Source: Nocardia asteroides (GTDB taxonomy: Bacteria > Actinomycetota > Actinomycetes > Mycobacteriales > Mycobacteriaceae). Taken from it: a stretch of DNA of 64,000 nucleotides. The notes below the pieces were generated by a model. The model was not told the origin of the DNA. It worked only from the letters and a program-made list of their open reading frames with translations, and made no database searches. The DNA lies in contig NZ_LR134352.1 of assembly GCF_900637185.1 (NCBI RefSeq), positions 6,376,001 through 6,440,000 of the forward strand, written 5' to 3'. Below are positions 7,955-15,682 of the stretch, one piece after another; position 1 is the first letter of the stretch, and every line of letters begins with the position of its first letter. The translations under genes and the position numbers were made by a program.

Positions 7955-10861
7955 ATGACCGATCCACAGGCGCCATGGACCGAAGACCAGGTCCGCGCGC
8001 TCGCGCCCGACGCGAGCTCACTGGCTGCCGCGCGCAAGCTGGCCGGTCGCTGGCGCGGCACCGGCGCGAGCGGGTCCGCCGTGTGGGGACTGTGCCAGGG
8101 CAGCGGCGCGAAGCCGTATCAGACGATCGTCGACCTGGCCGGTCCCGCGTACAAATGCTCGTGCCCGAGCCGCAAATTCCCCTGCAAACACGCCCTGTCG
8201 CTGCTGCTCACCTGGGCAGGCGGGGCGGTGCGAGCACAGGACGAGCCCGCGGACTTCGCGGCCGAGTGGCTGGCGGGTCGCGCCGCCAAGGCCGCCGCGC
8301 CACCGAGGGCGAAGGCCGCGTCGACCCCCTCCCAGGCGACCGTCGAGCAACGCCGGGCCAGGGTGTCGGCCGGGCTGACCGAGCTGGAGATCTGGCTCAC
8401 CGACCAGATCCGCACCGGTCTGGCCCAGACCGACCGCTCGTTCGCCGCCTACGAGGCGATCGCGGCCAGGATGGTCGACGCCCAGGCGCCCGGCGTCGCC
8501 GCGACCCTGCGCAGGCTGCCCGCCGCCGTGCTCACCAGCGAGCACTGGCCGGAGCTGCTGCTGCGCGAGTACGCCCGGCTGCACCTGCTGGTGCTGGCCC
8601 ATCGCACGATCGACGCCGTGCCCGAACCGCTGCAGGCGGGCATCCGCACCCATATCGGCTACCCGACGCAGGCCGAGACGGTGCTGGCCGAGCCCGCGGT
8701 GCGCGATCGCTGGCTGGTGCTCGGCATGCGGGTCGGCGAGGAGGAGCGGCTCTACACCCGCCGCACCTGGCTGCGGGGCCGGACCGGGGGACGCTGGGCG
8801 GTGCTGGTCGAACATTCCTTCGGCACACCGAATTTCACCGGCGAGGTCCCCGCGCCGGGCCACGAGGTCGACGCCGATCTGCACTACTACCCCGGCGCCG
8901 CGCCGCTGCGCGTGCAGTGGGGTGCGCGCCACGGCGTCCCCGAGCCGTTCACCACCGTGCCCGCGATCGGCGGCGACACCGTCGACGGCGCCCTGTCGGC
9001 CTACGCCGGGGCACTCGGCGCCGATCCGTGGCTGCGTTCCTGGCCCGCCCTGCTCCGCGACGTGACGCCGGTGCTGGACGAGCACGGCTGGCAGCTCGTC
9101 GACGCCGAGGGCGCCGCGCTGCCGCTGCCCGCCGGGGTGCGGCCCTGGCGGCTGGCCGCGGTCGCCGGTGGTCATCCGGTGACGGTGACCGGCGAGTGGC
9201 GCGCCGACGGATTCGACCCCATCTCGGTGTTCAGCGCGGGCGAGGTGACCGACCTGGAGACCGAGTTCCCGGCGCGCGCCGCGCACACTCCCGAACTGGC
9301 CGAACTGGTTTCGGTGGCCCTGCTGGGAACCGCGCGGCGCAGTGCCGACGGCGTCACCCTCGCGCCCGCGATCGCGGCGGCGGTTCCGCAGCGCTCCGGC
9401 GAACCGGCGGTCCGGCTGCTCGACACCGCCGCGCTCCAGGATCTGTACCTGCGCGGTGGCCGGCTGCCCGGCTCCGCGCCGAAACCCGAACCCGCGCTGG
9501 ATGACCCACGCCCGCTGCTGCCCCGGCAGGCGGCCGACCGGCTCAGCCGGATGCTGGCCGACAAGTCGGCCTTCCTGCCCGAATGGTTCGCCGCCGCCGC
9601 CCCGATGGACTTCCGGCTGCCGGACGTGCTCTGCGTGCAGGCGCTCACCGCGGCCTCGGACGTCAGCCTGCGCGGCTCCCTGCTGCGCATGGCCGGACGT
9701 CGCGGACGCTGGCTCGCGGCCCGGAACCCGGCCTGGTCCGGACTGCTCGACGCCTTCCCGGTGGACCGCGCCGCGGTCGCCGAGCACCTTGACGAGACGC
9801 CCGAATCGCCTGGCACCGACGACATCTGGCTGTTCGGCGCACCGGGCGAGCGCAAGGACTGGCTCGCGCAGCTGCGCAGGCGCGACCCGGCGGCCGCCCT
9901 CGAGGTGCTGACCACCGCGTGGGCCAAGGAATCGGGGGCGATCAAGGCCGAGCTGCTCGCGCTGCTCGCCGACGGCCTGAACCTGCACGACGAGCCACTG
10001 CTCGAACGGGCGCTCGACGATCGGCGCGGCGATGTGCGCCGCACCGCGGCCGGCCTGCTGGCCCGGCTGCCCGGCTCCGCGCTCGGACAGCGGATGGCCG
10101 CCCGCGTGCGGGCCTGGCTGCGGGTGAACGCCGACGGGACGGTCGAGGTGGCGGTGCCCGCCGAGGTCGACGCGCAGGCCCGCCGCGACGGCATCACCGA
10201 CAGCACCGACAGCACCGACCAGGCGACGCTGCGCTGGGACACCCCGGACTCGACGTTGAAGACGCTGCACCAGGCGATCGCCGCGACCCCGCTCACCGCG
10301 TGGGAACCACTGGTGCGCGCGACCGGAGCGGGCACCGCCACCGCCGCGCTCACCCTGAGCCTGCCGCCGCGGCACGCCAAGGCCATCGTCGACGGCTGGG
10401 TCGACGCCGCCCTCGCCCAGCGCGACACCACCTGGGCCCGTGCGCTGTTCGCGCACGCGACCCCCACCGAGCAGGCGGTGCTGCGCCGCCGCGAACTGTT
10501 CACCCTGCTCGACGCCACCGACCGGGTCGAGCATGTACTCGACCTCGACGCGCACCAGCTCACCGAGCTGCACGCCATCCTGCCCGGACTCGGCCATCCG
10601 TGGCCGCGGCCGGTCGCCGACCATGTGCTGCGTCTGCTGACCGAACGGGCCCGCACCACCGCCCGGCAACCCCACGCGAGCGCGGGCGTCTACGCCGACC
10701 GCGCCCTGCTCACCGCGGCGGGCGTGCACCTGCCCGCCGAGCTGGCCGGCAGCGTCACCGCGCTCGCCGACAGCACCGACGACCCCGCCTGGCACCAGGC
10801 CTTCCACCGACTCGCCCACGATCTCACCGATCGCGCGACCATGCTCGAGGAGCTGCGATGA
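7955..10861 (+). CDS. SWIM zinc-finger protein, first gene of the MoxR/VWA operon (YehQ-like)
   Basis: A 968-residue protein. The SWIM motif C-x-C-x6-C-x-H is seen as CSCPSRKFPCKH at residues 68-79, directly after a typical lead-in (KPYQTIVDLAGPAYK). The rest is long, helical and repeat-like, with alternating leucine/alanine helices in the last 500 residues suggesting a scaffold. SWIM domains bind zinc and mediate DNA or protein contacts. The gene starts a tightly coupled set with a MoxR-type AAA+, a DUF5682 and a VWA protein; the same four families occur together as yehQ, yehL, yehM and yehP in E. coli. Start is ATG 7955 after GGGGA. The stop overlaps the next start (ATGA at 10858). Confidence 0.85.
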   Translation: MTDPQAPWTEDQVRALAPDASSLAAARKLAGRWRGTGASGSAVWGLCQGSGAKPYQTIVDLAGPAYKCSCPSRKFPCKHALSLLLTWAGGAVRAQDEPADFAAEWLAGRAAKAAAPPRAKAASTPSQATVEQRRARVSAGLTELEIWLTDQIRTGLAQTDRSFAAYEAIAARMVDAQAPGVAATLRRLPAAVLTSEHWPELLLREYARLHLLVLAHRTIDAVPEPLQAGIRTHIGYPTQAETVLAEPAVRDRWLVLGMRVGEEERLYTRRTWLRGRTGGRWAVLVEHSFGTPNFTGEVPAPGHEVDADLHYYPGAAPLRVQWGARHGVPEPFTTVPAIGGDTVDGALSAYAGALGADPWLRSWPALLRDVTPVLDEHGWQLVDAEGAALPLPAGVRPWRLAAVAGGHPVTVTGEWRADGFDPISVFSAGEVTDLETEFPARAAHTPELAELVSVALLGTARRSADGVTLAPAIAAAVPQRSGEPAVRLLDTAALQDLYLRGGRLPGSAPKPEPALDDPRPLLPRQAADRLSRMLADKSAFLPEWFAAAAPMDFRLPDVLCVQALTAASDVSLRGSLLRMAGRRGRWLAARNPAWSGLLDAFPVDRAAVAEHLDETPESPGTDDIWLFGAPGERKDWLAQLRRRDPAAALEVLTTAWAKESGAIKAELLALLADGLNLHDEPLLERALDDRRGDVRRTAAGLLARLPGSALGQRMAARVRAWLRVNADGTVEVAVPAEVDAQARRDGITDSTDSTDQATLRWDTPDSTLKTLHQAIAATPLTAWEPLVRATGAGTATAALTLSLPPRHAKAIVDGWVDAALAQRDTTWARALFAHATPTEQAVLRRRELFTLLDATDRVEHVLDLDAHQLTELHAILPGLGHPWPRPVADHVLRLLTERARTTARQPHASAGVYADRALLTAAGVHLPAELAGSVTALADSTDDPAWHQAFHRLAHDLTDRATMLEELR

Positions 10862-11958
10862 CCACCACCGAACCGGCGACCACCCTGCTGCGCCCGCACG
10901 CCGAACAGGCCTTCGCCGACGAGCTCGCGGCCCTGGCCCGCGTCGACGACCGCCCGCGCCCGCCGTCCTGGCGCCTGTCCCCCTGGGCCGTGGTGACGTA
11001 CATCCTCGGCGGCACCCTGGACGACGGCACCGTGATCACCCCCAAGTACGTCGGCCCGCGCCGGCTGATGGAGGTGGCCGTGGCCACTCTCGCCACCGAC
11101 CGCGCCCTGCTGCTGCTCGGCGTGCCCGGCACCGCGAAAACCTGGGTGTCGGAACATCTCTCGGCCGCGATCAGCGGCGAGTCGACCCTGCTGGTGCAGG
11201 GCACCTCCGGTACCGCCGAGGAAGCGATCCGCTACGGCTGGAATTACGCGCGGCTGCTCGCCGAAGGCCCCAGCGACGCCGCGCTGGTCGCCTCGCCGGT
11301 GATGACCGCCATGCGGACCGGCGCGATCGCCCGGATCGAGGAACTCACCCGCATCCCGTCGGATGTGCAGGACGCGCTGATCACCATCCTGTCGGAGAAG
11401 ACGCTGCCGGTGCCCGAGCTCGGCGCGGAAGTGCAGGCGGCCAAGGGTTTCAATCTGATCGCCACCGCCAACGACCGCGACCGCGGCGTGAACGACCTGT
11501 CCTCGGCGCTGCGCAGGCGCTTCAACACGGTGGTGCTGCCGCTGCCCGCCGACGAGGACTCCGAGGTCGCCATCGTCAGCAGGCGGGTCGAACAGCTCGG
11601 CGCGGCACTGGAACTGCCGACCGTTCCGGCCGCCGCGGAGGAGGTGCGCCGGGTGGTGCGGGTGTTCCGCGAACTGCGTTCGGGCATCACCGCCGACGGC
11701 CGGACCAAGCTCAAGACGCCGTCGGGCACGCTGTCCACCGCCGAGGCCATCTCGGTGATCACCAACGGCCTCGCGCTGTCGGCACACTTCGGCGACGGTG
11801 TGCTGCGGGCCTCCGATATCGCGGGCGCGGTGCTCGGTTCGGTGATCAAGGACCCCGTCGCCGACTCGGTGATCTGGACCGAATACCTCGAGGCCGTGGT
11901 GCGCGAGCGCCCGGACTGGGCCGATTTCTATCGCGCCTGCCGTGAGATCACCGGCTGA
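10858..11958 (+). CDS. MoxR-type AAA+ ATPase (YehL-like)
   Basis: A 366-residue AAA+ ATPase of the MoxR/dynein-related type. Walker A is GVPGTAKT (88-95); the Walker B/sensor region includes AIARIEELTRIPSDVQDALITILSEK and a sensor-1 asparagine in NLIATANDRDRGVNDLSSALRRRFN; a helical lid follows with a sensor-2 type arginine region. MoxR ATPases act as chaperones that remodel or load metal-binding or VWA-domain partners, and a VWA gene lies two genes downstream. The start overlaps the stop of the SWIM gene by four bases, which points to translational coupling and fixed stoichiometry. Sequence before residue 45 is variable and probably partner-specific. Confidence 0.9.
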   Translation: MTTTEPATTLLRPHAEQAFADELAALARVDDRPRPPSWRLSPWAVVTYILGGTLDDGTVITPKYVGPRRLMEVAVATLATDRALLLLGVPGTAKTWVSEHLSAAISGESTLLVQGTSGTAEEAIRYGWNYARLLAEGPSDAALVASPVMTAMRTGAIARIEELTRIPSDVQDALITILSEKTLPVPELGAEVQAAKGFNLIATANDRDRGVNDLSSALRRRFNTVVLPLPADEDSEVAIVSRRVEQLGAALELPTVPAAAEEVRRVVRVFRELRSGITADGRTKLKTPSGTLSTAEAISVITNGLALSAHFGDGVLRASDIAGAVLGSVIKDPVADSVIWTEYLEAVVRERPDWADFYRACREITG

Positions 11959-12006
11959 CCGCGCACCGCAGGGAGGACGGAACCGACCGCACACAGGGGA
12001 TTTTCG

Positions 12007-14421
12007 ATGAATCGACCGACCGACGCCACGCCCCCGGGCCACGATCCGGCCCACTCGACGCCAGGCCCGAGCACGGCCGAGCCGGTCGAGGCCGAAGGCG
12101 CCGCGCAGACCCGGGTCTTCGGCATCCGCCACCACGGACCGGGGTCGGCGCGATCGCTACGGCAGTCGCTGGCGGAGTTCCGGCCCGACGCCATCCTCAT
12201 CGAGGGGCCCGCCGACGCCGATCCGCTCGTCGGCTTCGTCGCCGCCGACACCATGGCGCCGCCGGTCGCGCTGCTGGCCTATGTGCCCGATACACCGGCC
12301 AAAGCCGCCTTCTGGCCGTTCGCGGTGTTCTCCCCCGAATGGCAGGCCATGCGCTACGGCGTCGAACACGCCGTGCCGGTGCGCTTCTGCGACCTGCCCG
12401 CCGCGAATGTGCTCGTCGCCGAGGACGAGGCACGCGGCGACCGCACCGACCCGCTGGCCGCGCTGGCCACGGCCGCCGGCTACGACGACGCCGAACGCTG
12501 GTGGGACTCGGTGGTCGAATCCGTCCCCGACAGCGCGGCTTTCGACGCGATCACCGAGGCGATGGCAGCTCTGCGCGAGGACGCCCCGCACGACGCCGCG
12601 ACGCACACCGGTGCGCCTGCTACCGGGGAGACCGAGCACAGCCAGAGCACCGAGCGCACCGGAGGCACCGAGGGCGAAGACCGGACAACGACCACGCCCG
12701 CCGCACCGGAGCAGGTGGCACCACTGGTCGTCGACCAGCACACCCTGCGCCGCGAGGCGTACATGCGGCAGGTGATGCGGCAGACGCTCAAGGGCGGAGC
12801 GCGACGGCTGGCCGTGGTGTGCGGCGCCTGGCACGCGCCCGCGCTGACGGGTGCGCTCGGGCCCGCCGCCCCCGATGCCCGGCTGCTCAAGGGCATGCCG
12901 AAGACCAAAGCCGCGCTCACCTGGGTGCCCTGGACGCATTCCCGGCTGGCCACGGGCTCGGGCTACGGAGCGGGCGTCACCTCACCCGGCTGGTACCACC
13001 ACCTGTTCACCGAGACCGAGCGGCCGGTGGCGCGCTGGCTGACCAAGGTCGCCGGGGTGCTGCGGGCCCACGATCTGCCGGTGTCGAGCGCGCACATCAT
13101 CGAATCGGTGCGGCTGGCCGACACCATGGCCGCGCTGCGGGACCGGCCGCTGGCCGGCCTGTCCGAGGTCACCGAGGCCGTGCGCGCGGTCATGTGCGGC
13201 GGCGACGAAACCATGCTGCGCCTGGTGATCGACGAACTCGTGGTGGGCGAGACGCTCGGCGGCGTACCCGAAGACACCCCGACCGTGCCGCTGGCGGCGG
13301 ACCTGCGGGCCCGCAGCCGGACCCTGCGCCTCAAGCAGGAAGCGCTGGCCCGCACCGTCGACCTGGATCTGCGCAAGGACCGCGACGTCGAGCGCTCGCA
13401 GCTGCTGCATCGGCTGCGTCTGCTCGGGATCGATTGGGGCACACCGACCGTCGGTGAGGTTCGCAATACCGGCACCTTCCGGGAGACGTGGACGCTGCGC
13501 TGGGAACCGGAGTTCGAGGTGCGCATCGTGGAGGCCGCGGTGTGGGGCACCACGCTGCGCACCGCCGCCGAGACCAAGATCCTCGACACGGCGAACAAGG
13601 ACGGCGTCACCGTCGCCGCCCTCGCCGACGCCCTGGAGCTGGCCCTGCTCGCCGATCTGAGCGGCGCCACCGACGGCCTGATCACCCGGCTGGAGGCGGC
13701 CGCCGCCCTCGACCACGACGTCACCCACCTGCTCGCGGCGCTGCCCGGCCTCACCCGCACGCTGCGCTACGGCGACGTCCGCGGCACCGACACCAAGGCG
13801 CTCGGCCACGTCGCCGACGGCCTGCTGGTGCGAATCTGCGCCGGCCTGCCCGGGGCGGTCACCGGCCTCGACACCGATGCCGCCGAGTCGCTGCGCGCCC
13901 AGATCGATGCCGCGCACACCGCCATCAGCACCCGCGACGACGAGCACGCCACCACCGAATGGCTGGCCACCCTGCAGCGCATCGCCGACCGCGACGACGT
14001 GCACGGCGCGATCGGCGGCCGCGCGGTGCGGCTGCTCTGCGACGCCGAACGCATCGACGACGCCGACTCGGCCCGCAGGCTGGCCGCCGCGCTGTCGGTG
14101 GGCAACACCTCCGCCGCCAAGGCCGCCTGGATCGACGGATTCCTCGGCGGGCGCGGCCTGCTGCTGGTGCACGACCGGGAGTTGCTGCGCCGCATCGACG
14201 ACTGGCTGCGGACCCTGTCCGAGGACCAGTTCGTCACCACCCTGCCGCTGCTGCGCCGCACCTTCGGCGCGTTCGAATCGGGCGAGCGCCGCGCCATCGG
14301 CCAGGCTCTGCGCGACACCGGCGCCGCACCCGTGACGCAGGCGGCGGCCACCGCCGTCGATCCCGATCGCGGGGCACTCGCGCTGCGCGCCGCCGCCTCG
14401 ATTCTCGGCGCCGCGGGATGA
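12007..14421 (+). CDS. DUF5682 family protein (YehM-like)
   Basis: An 804-residue protein. After a ~35-residue disordered N-terminus comes the family motif FGIRHHGPGSARSL, then ILIEGPADAD and, about 200 residues later, VVCGAWHAPALTG, followed by TWVPWTHSRLATGSGYGAG. The spacing of histidine, glutamate and GxxH elements recalls the EreA/TraB-type hydrolase superfamily, though this is inference. An acidic Thr/Glu-rich insertion lies at ~195-240. The C-terminal half is helical, as in adaptor proteins. Start ATG 12007 follows AGGGGA. DUF5682 proteins travel with MoxR, VWA and SWIM genes, which supports one complex. The stop overlaps a 15-codon ORF leading into the VWA gene. Confidence 0.85.
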   Translation: MNRPTDATPPGHDPAHSTPGPSTAEPVEAEGAAQTRVFGIRHHGPGSARSLRQSLAEFRPDAILIEGPADADPLVGFVAADTMAPPVALLAYVPDTPAKAAFWPFAVFSPEWQAMRYGVEHAVPVRFCDLPAANVLVAEDEARGDRTDPLAALATAAGYDDAERWWDSVVESVPDSAAFDAITEAMAALREDAPHDAATHTGAPATGETEHSQSTERTGGTEGEDRTTTTPAAPEQVAPLVVDQHTLRREAYMRQVMRQTLKGGARRLAVVCGAWHAPALTGALGPAAPDARLLKGMPKTKAALTWVPWTHSRLATGSGYGAGVTSPGWYHHLFTETERPVARWLTKVAGVLRAHDLPVSSAHIIESVRLADTMAALRDRPLAGLSEVTEAVRAVMCGGDETMLRLVIDELVVGETLGGVPEDTPTVPLAADLRARSRTLRLKQEALARTVDLDLRKDRDVERSQLLHRLRLLGIDWGTPTVGEVRNTGTFRETWTLRWEPEFEVRIVEAAVWGTTLRTAAETKILDTANKDGVTVAALADALELALLADLSGATDGLITRLEAAAALDHDVTHLLAALPGLTRTLRYGDVRGTDTKALGHVADGLLVRICAGLPGAVTGLDTDAAESLRAQIDAAHTAISTRDDEHATTEWLATLQRIADRDDVHGAIGGRAVRLLCDAERIDDADSARRLAAALSVGNTSAAKAAWIDGFLGGRGLLLVHDRELLRRIDDWLRTLSEDQFVTTLPLLRRTFGAFESGERRAIGQALRDTGAAPVTQAAATAVDPDRGALALRAAASILGAAG

Positions 14422-14465
14422 CCGCGCGTCCGGGGACCTTCCGCACCGATGAGGAGCACACATGA
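14418..14465 (+). other. Possible 15-codon coupling ORF between the DUF5682 and VWA genes
   Basis: ATG 14418 overlaps the DUF5682 stop (ATGA), and the frame ends in a TGA that overlaps the VWA start at 14462 (ATGA). The peptide would read MTARPGTFRTDEEHT. The GAGGAG ribosome site of the VWA gene (14450-14455) lies inside it. It may serve only to keep ribosomes on the message; a functional peptide is unlikely. Confidence 0.3.
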
Positions 14466-15625
14466 CCGGCACCGACGAATCCCACGACCGCCGTTGGCGA
14501 CTCGTCCTCGGGTCCGCCGCCGAGGACCAGCTCGGCGGGCTGTCCGGCGGCGCCGACCAGGCCATGGATCAGGCGCTGGCCGCCCTGTACAACACCGGCG
14601 AGGCGGGCGGCACGACGAAAAGGTCCGGTGGACTGGGCGGTTCGGCGCCACGGGTGGCGCGCTGGCTCGGCGACATCCGGACCTACTTCCCGGCGAGCGT
14701 GGTGGAGGTGATGCAGCGCGACGCCGTGCAGCGGCTCAACCTCACCCAGCTGCTGCTCGAACCGGAACTGCTGGAATCGGTGGAACCGGACGTGCACCTG
14801 GTGGGCACCCTGCTCGGCCTCAACCGGGTGATGCCCGAGACCACCAAGGCCACCGCGCGCATGGTGGTGGAGAAAGTGGTGCGCGAGATCGAGCAGCGCA
14901 TCGCCGCCAAGACCGTCGCCGCCGTCACCGGCGCGATCAACCGCTCCGCCCGCACCCACCGACCGAAGCTGCGTGACATCGACTTCGACCGCACGATCCG
15001 CAAGAATCTCGCCAACTATCTGCCCGAGCAGCGCACCGTCGTCCCCGAGCGGCTGGTCGGCTACGGGCGCAAGGCGCAGTCGATCAAGCGCGACGTGGTG
15101 CTGGCGATCGACCAATCCGGGTCGATGGCAGCCAGCATCGTCTACGCCTCGGTGTTCGGCGCGGTCCTGGCCACGATGCGGTCGCTGCAGACCTCGCTGG
15201 TGGTGTTCGACACCGAGGTCGTCGATCTCACCGAGCAGCTCAGCGACCCGGTGGACGTGCTGTTCGGCACCCAGCTCGGCGGCGGCACCGACATCAACCG
15301 GGCCATCGCGTACTCGCAGTCGCTGATCACCCGGCCCACCGACACCCTGTTCGTGCTGATCTCGGACCTGTACGAGGGCGGTGTCCGCGAGGAGATGCTG
15401 CGCCGCTGCAACGCGATGAAGGAAGCGGGCGTGCAGGTGGTGGTGCTGCTCGCCCTGTCGGACGACGGCGCACCGGCCTACGACCACGACAATGCCGCCG
15501 CGCTGGCCGCCCTCGGCATCCCGGCCTTCGCCTGTACACCCGACAAATTCCCGGATCTGCTGGCCACCGCGCTGGATCGCGGCGACGTCGCGCGGTGGGC
15601 GCAGACACACGCTCCGGCCGTGTGA
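14462..15625 (+). CDS. VWA domain protein (CoxE/YehP-like)
   Basis: A 387-residue protein. The N-terminal ~200 residues are helical. The VWA domain begins near residue 210 with VVLAIDQSGSM, the DxSxS part of the metal-ion-dependent adhesion site, and continues with GGGTDINRAI, which supplies the conserved threonine/aspartate, and LFVLISDLYEGG. VWA proteins paired with MoxR ATPases bind partner proteins through the metal site and are remodelled by the ATPase. The start ATG 14462 has GAGGAG at 14450-14455, seven bases upstream. It closes the four-gene set; the kinase-hydrolase fusion begins 57 bases later in the same direction. Confidence 0.88.
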   Translation: MTGTDESHDRRWRLVLGSAAEDQLGGLSGGADQAMDQALAALYNTGEAGGTTKRSGGLGGSAPRVARWLGDIRTYFPASVVEVMQRDAVQRLNLTQLLLEPELLESVEPDVHLVGTLLGLNRVMPETTKATARMVVEKVVREIEQRIAAKTVAAVTGAINRSARTHRPKLRDIDFDRTIRKNLANYLPEQRTVVPERLVGYGRKAQSIKRDVVLAIDQSGSMAASIVYASVFGAVLATMRSLQTSLVVFDTEVVDLTEQLSDPVDVLFGTQLGGGTDINRAIAYSQSLITRPTDTLFVLISDLYEGGVREEMLRRCNAMKEAGVQVVVLLALSDDGAPAYDHDNAAALAALGIPAFACTPDKFPDLLATALDRGDVARWAQTHAPAV

Positions 15626-15682
15626 CGGCCCGAGTTTCGCTAGGCTGCCAACGATCGAGTTCGGTGAACGGGGGGTGAGGCG

